A stretch of DNA of 49,777 nt from an uncultured Dokdonia sp. Lineage in GTDB: Bacteria > Bacteroidota > Bacteroidia > Flavobacteriales > Flavobacteriaceae. The notes under the pieces were generated by a model that saw only the letters and a list, made by a program, of their open reading frames with translations, was not told where the DNA came from and searched no databases. The position numbers and the translations under genes were made by a program. This document shows, in pieces, positions 16,479 through 25,137 of this stretch; within the stretch, counting starts at the first letter, position 1, and each line of letters opens with the position of its first letter. The stretch lies in assembly GCA_938002835.1 (NCBI GenBank), contig CALKZS010000053.1, positions 1-49,777 on the forward strand, read 5' to 3'.

Positions 16479-16555
16479 ACGTTTTATTTTTTTATATGTC
16501 GTAAAATTATAGATTCCTTATAGTTTTTGAAGATTTTTTAATATATAGTTTGCAT

Positions 16556-16585
16556 AAAAAAAGCCTTTCAATAAAGAAAGGCTTT
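16556..16585 (-). terminator. Terminator of the minus-strand coiled-coil gene
   Basis: AAAGCCTTTC and GAAAGGCTTT form a perfect 10-bp stem. On the minus strand it is followed by a run of T (the A-run at 16556-16562), 22 bp past the stop at 16608. Confidence 0.88.
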
Positions 16586-16607
16586 GGTATATCATTTTAA
16601 AAATGGA

Positions 16608-17387
16608 TTATAAATTCTTTAATAAATTTTCCATTTTTAATTGTTGCTCAGCTGCAAGTTCACTGTCTATAAGGATGCGTCCAGAATGCTCATCTGTAAT
16701 GATCTTTCTGCGTCCAGCAATCTCAACTTGTACTTGAGGTGGTATTGTAAAATAAGAACCTCCAGAAGCTCCACGTTCAATAGGTACAACAGCTAGGCCA
16801 TTACGAACACTAGATCTAATACGTTTGTATGCTTTTACAAGACGTTCTTCTATTTCTTGCTCGTATGAAGCACTCTTTTCTATAAGAGTTTGCTCTTCCT
16901 TTTCAGTTTCGGCAAGAATAGCATCTAGTTCACCTTTTTTGTGCTTAAGGTGAGTTTCACGTTCACTTAGGCGCTCTTTGGTCTGTGTGATCACTTCGCC
17001 TTTTTGTTCTATTTGAGCTTTAAACTCACGAATGTTCTTTTCTGCAAGTTGAATCTCAAGTTCTTGAAACTCTACTTCTTTACTCAGTGCATTAAACTCA
17101 CGATTGTTACGTACGTTTTTCTGCTGCTCAGAGTATTTTTTTATTGAAGCTTTAGAATCGTCTATCTGTATTTTTTTTGCTTTGATAGAATCTTCAACTA
17201 ACTGAAGATCGCTTTCTAGCTTTTCAATACGTTTATTTAGACCTGCTACTTCATCTTCTAGGTCTTCTACCTCTAGAGGTAGTTCTCCACGTACATTGCG
17301 TATCTCGTCTACACGTGAATCTATAAGTTGTAAATCGTAAAGCGCGCGTAGTTTTTCTTCTACTGTTGCTTCTTTCTTCTTTGCCAT
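16608..17387 (-). CDS. Coiled-coil protein with degenerate C4 zinc ribbon
   Basis: The 259-residue protein is a long Lys/Glu-rich coiled coil (about residues 30-180). A C-terminal domain reads ERGASGGSYFTIPPQVQVEI...RKIITDEHSGRILIDSEL. This layout is the 'zinc ribbon domain' family (zf-RING_7 type), which as I recall normally has CxxC...CxxC at these positions. Here they are S/S and D/S: the protein has no cysteine at all. It lies 3 bp downstream of the Nif3-family gene, a pairing seen in many bacteria. Metal binding is probably lost, and the remaining function is unknown. Confidence 0.85.
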   Translation of the reverse strand: MAKKKEATVEEKLRALYDLQLIDSRVDEIRNVRGELPLEVEDLEDEVAGLNKRIEKLESDLQLVEDSIKAKKIQIDDSKASIKKYSEQQKNVRNNREFNALSKEVEFQELEIQLAEKNIREFKAQIEQKGEVITQTKERLSERETHLKHKKGELDAILAETEKEEQTLIEKSASYEQEIEERLVKAYKRIRSSVRNGLAVVPIERGASGGSYFTIPPQVQVEIAGRRKIITDEHSGRILIDSELAAEQQLKMENLLKNL

Positions 17388-17390
17388 ACG

Positions 17391-18485
17391 TTAAAAATAG
17401 TTGATAGGATTGGTATTTTCCTCAGATAAAATGATTGCAAAAGTACTAATTTTTTCGGTAAGATACTCTGCTATTAAATTTTTAGTATATCGTTCACTTT
17501 CATAATGCCCTACATCAAGTAAAAGCAACTTGTTTTCGGCTTGATAATAATCGTGATATTTTAGATCTGCAGTAATTAAAGCGTCTGCTCCCTGTGCTTT
17601 TGCAGCACTAATAGCAAAGGCCCCGCTTCCTCCTAAAACAGCTACTGTTTTTATAGCTTTACGTAAAAGTGCAGAATGACGAATGTTGCCTGTTTTAAAT
17701 GTTTCTTTTGCAAAGGCAAGAAATTCATCTTCATTCATCTCATTTTCGAGTGTTCCTATCATTCCCATTCCCACAGTTTGAAGCTTGTTTTCTAGTTGGG
17801 TAACTTCATAAGCTACCTCTTCATAAGGATGATGGGTAAAGAGTGCTTTTAAAATAGCAGATTGTTGTTGTTTTTCAAAAGTGATATTGATCTGAGTTTC
17901 TGGCTCAATATGTCTCAAACCAGGTTGTCCAATGACAGGATTTGATGCTTTATTACCTTTAAAAGTTCCTAGGCCTTCTGTAGAGAAGCTACATTCTTCA
18001 TACGCACCTATATTTCCTGCTCCAGCATTAAAAAGCGCTTCTCGAAGTTTACTTGCTTTATCATTAGGGACATACGTGGTGAGCTTGAAAATATGATTTT
18101 TCTTAGGTATTAGTATGGAGGTGTTTTGAAGTTTTAATGCTTTACTCATTCCATAATTTACCCCGTGCGCTACATTATCTAAAGCGGTATGTATGGCATA
18201 AATAGCAATATCACTTTTAATCGCTTTTTGAACAGAGCGTTCAACATAGTTGCTATTAGTAATTCTCTTGAGACCTGAAAATATAATGGGGTGAAAACAA
18301 ACAATGAGATTGCAATTTTTTACAATAGCTTCGTCAACTACATTTTCTAAAGCATCGTGAGCAACTAAGATATTGCTTACCTCTTGATGATAGTTGCCTA
18401 CTAGTAATCCTACATTATCAAAATCTTCTGCATAGGCAAGGGGTGCCCACGAATTTAAAATAGCACTAATATCTTTTACTGTCAT
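17391..18485 (-). CDS. Nif3/YbgI-family dinuclear-metal protein
   Basis: The 364-residue protein has the family's two-lobed layout with a central insert (about 125-240, PII-like). Motifs: YAEDFDNVGLLVG, CFHPIIFSGLKR, YAIHTALDNVAHGVN and LLDVGHYESERY. The HTALDN Asp and the GHYESE His/Glu are the expected ligands. The first His of the usual HHP pair is Phe here (see findings). These proteins form toroidal hexamers; the GTP cyclohydrolase 1 type 2 label often attached is not supported by this sequence. It is encoded directly upstream of the zinc-ribbon-type gene. Confidence 0.9.
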   Translation of the reverse strand: MTVKDISAILNSWAPLAYAEDFDNVGLLVGNYHQEVSNILVAHDALENVVDEAIVKNCNLIVCFHPIIFSGLKRITNSNYVERSVQKAIKSDIAIYAIHTALDNVAHGVNYGMSKALKLQNTSILIPKKNHIFKLTTYVPNDKASKLREALFNAGAGNIGAYEECSFSTEGLGTFKGNKASNPVIGQPGLRHIEPETQINITFEKQQQSAILKALFTHHPYEEVAYEVTQLENKLQTVGMGMIGTLENEMNEDEFLAFAKETFKTGNIRHSALLRKAIKTVAVLGGSGAFAISAAKAQGADALITADLKYHDYYQAENKLLLLDVGHYESERYTKNLIAEYLTEKISTFAIILSEENTNPINYF

Positions 18486-18596
18486 ATGGTAAAGATAAAA
18501 TATAGTAGGTAATTTTGAGGTTGTTTAGTCTTTGCGATCATTCTTTTTTATTCTTTTGAAGATTAAGAGTCATATATAAAATCATACCTTCGTTTT

Positions 18597-19604
18597 ATGA
18601 AGAAATTCCGTTTACTACTTTTTCCATTTGCTGGATTGTACTATTTGGTCACTTTTATACGTAACAAGTGTTATGATAAAGGGATATTATCTTCTAAGTT
18701 ATATGATATACCTGTACTATGTATAGGTAATTTAAGTACTGGAGGTACAGGAAAGTCTCCAATGACTGAGTATGTTGTGCGATTATTAAAAGATGATTAT
18801 AGCCTTGCAACACTCAGTAGAGGTTACGGTAGAAAAACAAAAGGATATATTGATGTAACACAAGATGCACTAGCGACTCAAGTAGGTGATGAGCCCTTGC
18901 AGTTTGCTCAAAAATTTAAAGAAATACAAGTAGCTGTGTGTGAAAGCAGACAACAAGGTATAGATACTTTGCTTTCAAAGTCAGTTTCTCCAGAAGTAAT
19001 TATATTAGATGATGCATACCAACACCTAAAGGTGAAAGCAGGTTTTTATATCTTACTTACTTCATATAATGATCTATATTGTAATGATTTTTTACTGCCT
19101 GCCGGAAATTTAAGGGAACCTCGTCACGGATCTCATAGAGCAAATGCGGTTGTAGTCACAAAGTGCCCTGAAGATCTCTCTATAGACAATCAGCAAAAGA
19201 TAGCGCAACAATTAAAACTTGTTAAAAATCAATCATTATACTTTACCAAAATTGTCTATGATAAAATGTTACATTCTAAAGATAGAATGGTGTCTATTGA
19301 TGCTTTACAAGAAAAGAAAATAACTGTAGTTACTGGAATTGCAAAGCCAGCCCCTTTTCTGACTTATCTTAAAGATCAAGACGTAATTTTTGAGCATAAA
19401 TCATATTCAGATCATCATAATTTTACAGATAGAGAGGTTATAGAACTTAATGCATTAGATTGTATCATAACTACAGAAAAAGATTATGTAAGATTACAAC
19501 TCTTGATTACAAATGCAGAACTGTATTATATTCCTATAAGAATAGATTTTATTTCAAATAAAAACAAATTTGATCTAGCTGTTACTCAATTTGTAAAGGA
19601 GTGA
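18597..19604 (+). CDS. lpxK: Tetraacyldisaccharide 4'-kinase
   Basis: The 335-residue protein has an N-terminal membrane-associating segment and a Walker A (GNLSTGGTGKSPM, about residues 42-54). LSRGYGRKTKGY, VILDDAYQHLKV (Walker B region, DD.fQh) and LLPAGNLREP follow. LpxK phosphorylates the lipid A disaccharide at the 4' position on the inner leaflet. TACCTTCG sits just before the ATG and is a weak -7 candidate. It is convergent with the histidine kinase gene, with 34 bp between the stops containing one repeated palindrome that would fold as a two-way terminator hairpin. Confidence 0.95.
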   Translation: MKKFRLLLFPFAGLYYLVTFIRNKCYDKGILSSKLYDIPVLCIGNLSTGGTGKSPMTEYVVRLLKDDYSLATLSRGYGRKTKGYIDVTQDALATQVGDEPLQFAQKFKEIQVAVCESRQQGIDTLLSKSVSPEVIILDDAYQHLKVKAGFYILLTSYNDLYCNDFLLPAGNLREPRHGSHRANAVVVTKCPEDLSIDNQQKIAQQLKLVKNQSLYFTKIVYDKMLHSKDRMVSIDALQEKKITVVTGIAKPAPFLTYLKDQDVIFEHKSYSDHHNFTDREVIELNALDCIITTEKDYVRLQLLITNAELYYIPIRIDFISNKNKFDLAVTQFVKE

Positions 19605-19618
19605 TATTTCCTGATTAC

Positions 19619-19632
19619 GCTTTCGCGAAAGC
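19619..19632. repeat. Palindrome copy 3, between convergent lpxK and histidine kinase
   Basis: Exact GCTTTCGCGAAAGC, with symmetry extending by TAC/GTA to 19616-19635. It is the only hairpin in the 34-bp gap between two stops and may serve both genes as a terminator. No T-run follows on either strand, so that is tentative. Confidence 0.9.
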
Positions 19633-19638
19633 GTATAG

Positions 19639-21858
19639 CTATTCTATGATACCAGTATTTTTTAGACCACTATAAATCTTCTGAAAAAATTCTTCAACCT
19701 TATATGGTTTTGGAATAACATCATTAAATCCTACTTGATAAAATTCGTCAAGATTTTCTTCTATAGTCACCGCCGTAAGTGCAAGAATAGCAATATCTGT
19801 ATTAAACTCTCTTATGAGTTTTGTAGCTTCCATACCACTTATTCCGGGCATATGGATATCCATTAGAATAAGGTCAAATTTTTCTATTCGTATTTTTTCT
19901 ATAGCAATCTCCCCATTATTTGCGGTGTCGCAAGTAATGTTGTTTTTTTCTAAAATCTTGCGAGTAATCATCTGGTTTATCTTATTGTCTTCTACAACAA
20001 GGATGTGTTTGCTTTTTAGTGCATCGTAATTTATCTTTTGTATTGGATTCTCTACATTATTTTCATTGATATCTTTAGGTAGGAGCTTATATCTTACATC
20101 AAATTTGAAAGTAGTTCCTTTTCCTAAAATGCTTTCTAGTGAGATTTTACTATTGAGCAGGTCAAGTAAGTTCTTTACAATAGATAACCCTAAACCAGTA
20201 CCGCCAAATTTTCTATTAATAGCTACAGAGCCTTGTGTAAAACTTTGAAAAATGGTCTTCTGTTTTTTCTTTGAAATACCTTCTCCATTATCTTCTATTT
20301 CAAAATGCAAAAGGATGTCGTCATCACCTTGAGATATTTTTTGTACACGAATTACTACTTTCCCATCACGGGTAAACTTGATTGCATTACCTATAAGATT
20401 GATGAGTATTTGTGATATCATAAGAGGATCTCCTATTAAATGAAGAGGGATTTCTTGATCAAACTCAAGATTGAGTTTATTGCCTTTGTCCTTTGCAGAT
20501 TTGTCTAAAGCAACTAACACATCATCTATACGTTTTTTAATATTGAATTCGGTTTGTTCTACCTCTACTTTATTTGCTTCTAATTTGTTTAAATCTAAAA
20601 TGTTATTGATAAGCGAGAGTAAATATTCTCCTGAAAATTTTAAAGAATCTAAATGTTTTTTTTGTTCTTCAGTAGGATTTTCAGAGAGTAGTAAATGTGT
20701 GAGTCCTGTAACTGCATACATAGGTGTGCGTAACTCGTGAGTAATGGTAGATAGGAATTGAGCTTTTACATTAGATGCCTTTTCTGCATTATCACGTGCT
20801 ACAATCAATTCTACATTTTTAGCCTGTAATAGTTCATTTGCTTTTGCTCTTGCTTTATTGTTCTTGTATAGAGATAATACAAGTAAGAGTAGAATAATTA
20901 ATAAAGAAGCTGTTAGAAATATAGCAAATTTGATTATTTGAGAAGAAGAAGCGGTATCTATTTCTCTTTTAATATCATTATTAAGGGAGGTGGTAACTTT
21001 TTCTAATGAGTTATTTTTTTGGGTGACAATTAATGAATGATTATTTCCAGTAGTATTTTTGAATTTGTAATATTTTACTAAATAATCGTTTGCCTCTTTA
21101 TATTTTTTTTGACTTTGGGCTATATTGCTTTTTGCTAGTAATATTGTGTTTTCAATACTTGGATGTTTATTATCTTTAATAAAGGCTTCAACCTTTTGTA
21201 TAGTACTTTCTGACTCTTCTAATCTATTTTCTATAGAAAGGCTTATTGCTTTATTTGCTTGAATCTGAGCTTTAATAAGATTATTATTATCTATAGTCGC
21301 TTCATTTATGGCTTGATTATATACAGTTATAGCTTCAGAATTGTTGCCCTTATTTTTCAAGATATCTCCTTTTAAAAAAAAAAGCTCTGCTTTAAGATCT
21401 GGTCTTTGTAAATTAGAAAGTGAAGACAAACCTAGCTCTATATGTTTAAAGGCGTTCTGAGGTTGTTCTTTTAAAAGGTCTAATTTTACTTGAGTTAAAT
21501 ATGATTGAGCTAGAAGCTCTGGGCTATTAGAATTAATTTGTGTTGTGATAGCTTTTGTGGTTTCAATTTGGGAGTTATTATAGTCCTTTAATTGAAAATA
21601 TAATTTTGAAAGTGTTCCTGTGGTGAGCGCAATGCGTTTTTTGTGGTCTATATGTTCTGCTAATTCCCTAGAACGATTTAGGACAATAATTGCCTCGTCA
21701 TATTTCAAGTTTGCTATAGCTACAACTGCTCTCTTGAGAAGCGAGTCTATTTTATTATTTGTGATTGTTTCTTCTGGTGTTTCTTTTTTTTGAGCAGTGC
21801 TTATTGTTGGATAAGCAAATAAGAAAACAAGTAAAAAACATACTAGCTTTGACTTCAT
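19639..21858 (-). CDS. TPR-containing hybrid sensor histidine kinase
   Basis: The 739-residue protein starts with a signal peptide (FAYPTISTAQKK). TPR-like repeats (about 40-290), probably periplasmic, follow. A TM helix (about 308-330), a short coiled coil, HisKA with phospho-His in STITHELRTPM (His about 375), and HATPase with DNGEGIS and FGGTGLGLSIVKNLL come next. A receiver domain with Asp in DLILMDIHMPG (about 665) ends the protein. It should sense an envelope signal and pass phosphate His to Asp within itself, with output through an unlinked partner. It is 35 bp downstream of gap in a lipA-gap-kinase run. No response-regulator gene adjoins. Confidence 0.93.
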   Translation of the reverse strand: MKSKLVCFLLVFLFAYPTISTAQKKETPEETITNNKIDSLLKRAVVAIANLKYDEAIIVLNRSRELAEHIDHKKRIALTTGTLSKLYFQLKDYNNSQIETTKAITTQINSNSPELLAQSYLTQVKLDLLKEQPQNAFKHIELGLSSLSNLQRPDLKAELFFLKGDILKNKGNNSEAITVYNQAINEATIDNNNLIKAQIQANKAISLSIENRLEESESTIQKVEAFIKDNKHPSIENTILLAKSNIAQSQKKYKEANDYLVKYYKFKNTTGNNHSLIVTQKNNSLEKVTTSLNNDIKREIDTASSSQIIKFAIFLTASLLIILLLLVLSLYKNNKARAKANELLQAKNVELIVARDNAEKASNVKAQFLSTITHELRTPMYAVTGLTHLLLSENPTEEQKKHLDSLKFSGEYLLSLINNILDLNKLEANKVEVEQTEFNIKKRIDDVLVALDKSAKDKGNKLNLEFDQEIPLHLIGDPLMISQILINLIGNAIKFTRDGKVVIRVQKISQGDDDILLHFEIEDNGEGISKKKQKTIFQSFTQGSVAINRKFGGTGLGLSIVKNLLDLLNSKISLESILGKGTTFKFDVRYKLLPKDINENNVENPIQKINYDALKSKHILVVEDNKINQMITRKILEKNNITCDTANNGEIAIEKIRIEKFDLILMDIHMPGISGMEATKLIREFNTDIAILALTAVTIEENLDEFYQVGFNDVIPKPYKVEEFFQKIYSGLKNTGIIE

Positions 21859-21893
21859 TTGGTGGGCATCGATGAGCTAATATAGATGTTTTT

Positions 21894-22889
21894 TTAAGAA
21901 ATTTTTAATATTAAGTCTATTAATCTATTAGAATATCCCATCTCATTATCATACCAGCCTATGATTTTTACCATTTTTCCGATAACCGATGTCATTTGAG
22001 AATCAAAAGTACAAGAATGCGTATTTCCTACAATATCAATAGAGACAATAGGATCTTCTGTGTATGAAACAATACCTTTTAATGATGTTTGGGATGCTTT
22101 TTTCATAGCTTCATTTACAGCACTAATAGTTACTTCATCTTTTACATTAAAGGTAATATCTGTAAGAGAGCCATTAGGTACGGGTACACGTATCCCACAG
22201 CCGCCAATAACATTAGAAAGATGAGGGAATATTTTTGTGAGTGCCTTTGCCGCTCCTGTGGTGGTAGGTATAATGCTTTGACTAGCAGCACGAGATCTTC
22301 GTAAATCACGATGAGGTTGATCGTGTAAACTTTGATCTGTAGTGTAAGAGTGAATCGTTGTAATATATGCTTGTTCTATACCACATAGCTCATCTATCAC
22401 TTGAATCATAGGAGCTGCATTGTTTGTTGTGCAAGAAGCATTAGAAATAATGGTTTCGCTACCTTCAAGTAGGTGGTCATTAACGCCTAGAACTATCATT
22501 GGTATTTCTTCATCTATTGGAGGAACGCTTAGGATAACTTTTTTTGCTCCAGCATTGAGATGAAATTCAAGGTTTTTTCGATCTTTAAACTTACCAGTAC
22601 TTTCTATCACTATATCTGGAGTTGTATGAGCCCAAGGAATATCTTTTATGTCACTATTATTATATAAAGGAATAGCGATATCATTTATAATAATATGATG
22701 AGGATCAAATGTGATATTGTCATTACACACTCCGTGTATGCTGTCATATTTTAGTAGGTGTGACAATGTGTGAGCGTCTGCAAGATCATTAATGGCTACA
22801 ACTTCTAGTTTTGGGTGTTGTTGTATACATCTAAAAACGGTACGACCTATACGGCCAAAACCATTGATCCCAATTGTAATCTTGCTCAT
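21894..22889 (-). CDS. gap: Glyceraldehyde-3-phosphate dehydrogenase
   Basis: The 331-residue protein has the NAD-binding N-terminus (INGFGRIGRTVFRC) and the catalytic Cys in ISNASCTTNNAAP. The phosphate-binding TGAAKA and the C-terminal WYDNEMGYSNR follow. The second Cys of the textbook SCTTNC motif is Asn, which does not affect the catalytic Cys. It oxidises glyceraldehyde 3-phosphate in glycolysis, or runs in reverse in gluconeogenesis. It lies 9 bp after lipA and 35 bp before the hybrid kinase on the same strand, so the three may be one transcript. Confidence 0.95.
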   Translation of the reverse strand: MSKITIGINGFGRIGRTVFRCIQQHPKLEVVAINDLADAHTLSHLLKYDSIHGVCNDNITFDPHHIIINDIAIPLYNNSDIKDIPWAHTTPDIVIESTGKFKDRKNLEFHLNAGAKKVILSVPPIDEEIPMIVLGVNDHLLEGSETIISNASCTTNNAAPMIQVIDELCGIEQAYITTIHSYTTDQSLHDQPHRDLRRSRAASQSIIPTTTGAAKALTKIFPHLSNVIGGCGIRVPVPNGSLTDITFNVKDEVTISAVNEAMKKASQTSLKGIVSYTEDPIVSIDIVGNTHSCTFDSQMTSVIGKMVKIIGWYDNEMGYSNRLIDLILKIS

Positions 22890-22898
22890 AGCTATTTA

Positions 22899-23774
22899 TT
22901 AGGTAAGGTGCTTTTGAGCTTTGTAAGAAGACCTTACAAGTGCTCCACTCTCAACGTGACGGAATCCCATCTCAAGACCTATTTTTTCATACTTCTGAAA
23001 CTGGTCAGGAGTAATAAATTGTTTTACAGGTAAATGGCGTTTTGAAGGTTGTAAATATTGTCCTATAGTAACTATATCAAGATTTACAGATCTCAAATCT
23101 TCTAATGTTTTAATAACCTCTGCTTCAGTTTCTCCAAGTCCTAACATTATTCCAGACTTTGTTCTGTTAATTCCAGAGTCTTTAAGATATTTAAGAACAC
23201 CAAGACTACGTTCATATTTTGCTTGTATGCGTACTTCTCTTGTTAGTCTTTTGACTGTTTCCATATTATGAGAGACAACCTCTGGAGCTACTTTTATAAT
23301 TCTATCAATGAGATCTTCTCTTCCTTGAAAATCAGGAATAAGTGTTTCTAAAGTAGTGGTGGGGTTCATACGTCTTATAGCTTGAACCGTTTCTGCCCAA
23401 ATAATAGTACCCATATCTTTAAGGTCATCACGATCTACAGAAGTAATTACTGCGTGTTTAATGTTCATTAATTTTATAGATCTAGCTACCTTTTCAGGTT
23501 CTTCCCAGTCTATATCTTCTGGCCTTCCGGTTTTTACACCACAAAAACCACAAGAACGCGTACATACATTGCCTAAAATCATAAAAGTGGCAGTTCCTTC
23601 ACTCCAGCATTCTCCCATATTTGGACAGCTTCCAGAAGTGCATATAGTATTTAAACTATACTTATCCACGAGACTTCTAAGGTCTGTGTATTTTTTTCCA
23701 GTAGGAAGTTTTACGCGCAGCCATTTTGGTTTTGCAACTCTCTTAGGTTTTGTAGTCGTGATTTGTTCTTGCAT
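22899..23774 (-). CDS. lipA: Lipoyl synthase (radical SAM)
   Basis: The 291-residue protein carries an auxiliary-cluster [12 protein letters not shown] motif and the radical-SAM C-x3-C-x2-C as CTRSCGFC. It also has SVDRDDL and [10 protein letters not shown]. It inserts two sulfur atoms into octanoyl groups of 2-oxoacid dehydrogenases and the glycine cleavage H protein. The final RSSYKA is the conserved C-terminal Ser ligand region. A repeated palindrome lies about 54 bp upstream of the ATG. Confidence 0.97.
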   Translation of the reverse strand: MQEQITTTKPKRVAKPKWLRVKLPTGKKYTDLRSLVDKYSLNTICTSGSCPNMGECWSEGTATFMILGNVCTRSCGFCGVKTGRPEDIDWEEPEKVARSIKLMNIKHAVITSVDRDDLKDMGTIIWAETVQAIRRMNPTTTLETLIPDFQGREDLIDRIIKVAPEVVSHNMETVKRLTREVRIQAKYERSLGVLKYLKDSGINRTKSGIMLGLGETEAEVIKTLEDLRSVNLDIVTIGQYLQPSKRHLPVKQFITPDQFQKYEKIGLEMGFRHVESGALVRSSYKAQKHLT

Positions 23775-23827
23775 ATGATTATTTCAAGAGTAACAAAGAT
23801 AGTGAAACTATGTGTTTTGAATGGTAC

Positions 23828-23841
23828 GCTTTCGCGAAAGC
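23828..23841. repeat. Palindrome copy 4, upstream of lipA
   Basis: Exact GCTTTCGCGAAAGC in the intergenic region between lipA and birA. Symmetry reaches ACGC...GCGT (23826-23843). Confidence 0.9.
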
Positions 23842-23940
23842 GTGACGCATTTATAGATAATACTGTTAATAAATCTGACGATTATATTTATAGATGACTA
23901 CTTATCTTAAAATATCGTTGTTTTAAAAAGAAAAATGAGG

Positions 23941-24678
23941 TTAGTAAAGAAGTTGTATTTCTTTAAGATCATATTTATTTATTACGCCATCTTCTTCTAA
24001 TAAAATGAGTTTGCCGTTATTTGTGACACCTTTTATAATACCTACAAAGCGGTTTTTTTCTGGTGTTATAAATGTCGCGGGCTTATCTTTTTTAAAAAGG
24101 CAAGCTTCATATGCATTTTTTATTTCTGAAAACTTTGCATCTAATAGTAGTTGTACATAATGATGAAACTGATTGAGTAGCATTGTTAAGATCTCTTCTA
24201 AATCAAAGTGAATCCCAGTTTCGGTTTTTATAGAAGTTGCTCTAGGTAGTTCTTCCCATTCAGTTTGGTTTACATTAAGACCTACGCCGATGATCATAGC
24301 GTCTAATTTGTTCTTTTTTATGACACTCTCTATTAGAATGCCACATATTTTATTTTTATCTGTCAATATGTCGTTAGGCCATTTCACACTTACTTTTTTA
24401 ATATGCAATTTTATAAGTACGTCTTTTACAGCAAGTGAAGCCGCCATAAGAGCAAAAAATTGTTGATCTATGGTGATGCGTTTTATCTTTCGATACACAC
24501 TGAATGTTAGGTTCTTACCTTTTTTTGTCCTCCAGAGAGTTCCCATTTGACCTTTACCTGTAGTTTGTTCTAAAGCCCAAACAACAATGTCTTCTTGCGC
24601 ATTTTCTTTCTTAGAAATACGACGTAAATATTCATTTGTAGAATCAATGGTATGAAGTTTGTCTATGCGCATATGCAA
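23941..24678 (-). CDS. birA: Biotin--[acetyl-CoA-carboxylase] ligase
   Basis: The 245-residue protein has IDSTNEYLRR, EQTTGKGQMGTLWRTKKGKNL (the biotinyl-AMP loop, GKGQ.G..W instead of GRGRRGR.W), SVKWPNDIL, KICGILIES and GVGLNVN. There is no DNA-binding N-terminal domain, so it is a ligase only, not a biotin repressor. It attaches biotin to the carboxyl carrier protein of acetyl-CoA carboxylase, whose alpha subunit gene is at 46.6 kb. The start is ATG 24678; ATG 24672 is equally plausible. Confidence 0.93.
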   Translation of the reverse strand: MHMRIDKLHTIDSTNEYLRRISKKENAQEDIVVWALEQTTGKGQMGTLWRTKKGKNLTFSVYRKIKRITIDQQFFALMAASLAVKDVLIKLHIKKVSVKWPNDILTDKNKICGILIESVIKKNKLDAMIIGVGLNVNQTEWEELPRATSIKTETGIHFDLEEILTMLLNQFHHYVQLLLDAKFSEIKNAYEACLFKKDKPATFITPEKNRFVGIIKGVTNNGKLILLEEDGVINKYDLKEIQLLY

Positions 24679-24754
24679 AACAAGGGATTAAACTTATGTT
24701 AAGACCGTAGAGTAACGTAAATTTGTAATAACTTTGTGTAAATAAAAGGATTTA

Positions 24755-25126
24755 ATGGCAAAAACGGAAAAGAACACCGATCAATTAATAGCTAAAATTG
24801 TAGAAGGAATTGAGGAAGTGAAAGGGCATAATATTGATATTCTTGACCTTAGAGAGATAGAAAACACTGTTTGTGATTATTTTGTAATTTGTGATGGAAC
24901 CTCCAATACACAAGTTAGTGCCATTGTAAACTCTATTCAAAAGACTGCTAGTAAAGCATTGCAAGAAAAACCTTGGCACGTTGAAGGTCTTGATAATTCA
25001 GAGTGGGTGCTTATGGATTATGTAAATGTTGTAGTGCACGTTTTTCAAAAACACATTAGAGAGTTTTATGATATAGAAAGCCTATGGGGAGATGCAAAAA
25101 TCACTACAATCCCATCCAACTACTAA
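24755..25126 (+). CDS. rsfS: Ribosomal silencing factor RsfS
   Basis: The 123-residue protein matches RsfS/Iojap: IVEGIEEVKGHNIDILDLREI, YFVICDGTSNTQV, KPWHVEG..NSEWVLMDY-type and VVVHVFQ....FYDIESLW. It binds L14 on the 50S subunit and blocks subunit joining under starvation. ftsH begins 11 bp after its stop, so they form one operon. TAACTTTG at 24729-24736 is a candidate -7 box, 18 bp before the ATG. Confidence 0.95.
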   Translation: MAKTEKNTDQLIAKIVEGIEEVKGHNIDILDLREIENTVCDYFVICDGTSNTQVSAIVNSIQKTASKALQEKPWHVEGLDNSEWVLMDYVNVVVHVFQKHIREFYDIESLWGDAKITTIPSNY

Positions 25127-25137
25127 AAACATTGTGA

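Noticed and set aside
17391-18485. Label 'GTP cyclohydrolase 1 type 2' for the Nif3 gene
   Set aside because: Family annotation only; no cyclohydrolase motif can be seen.
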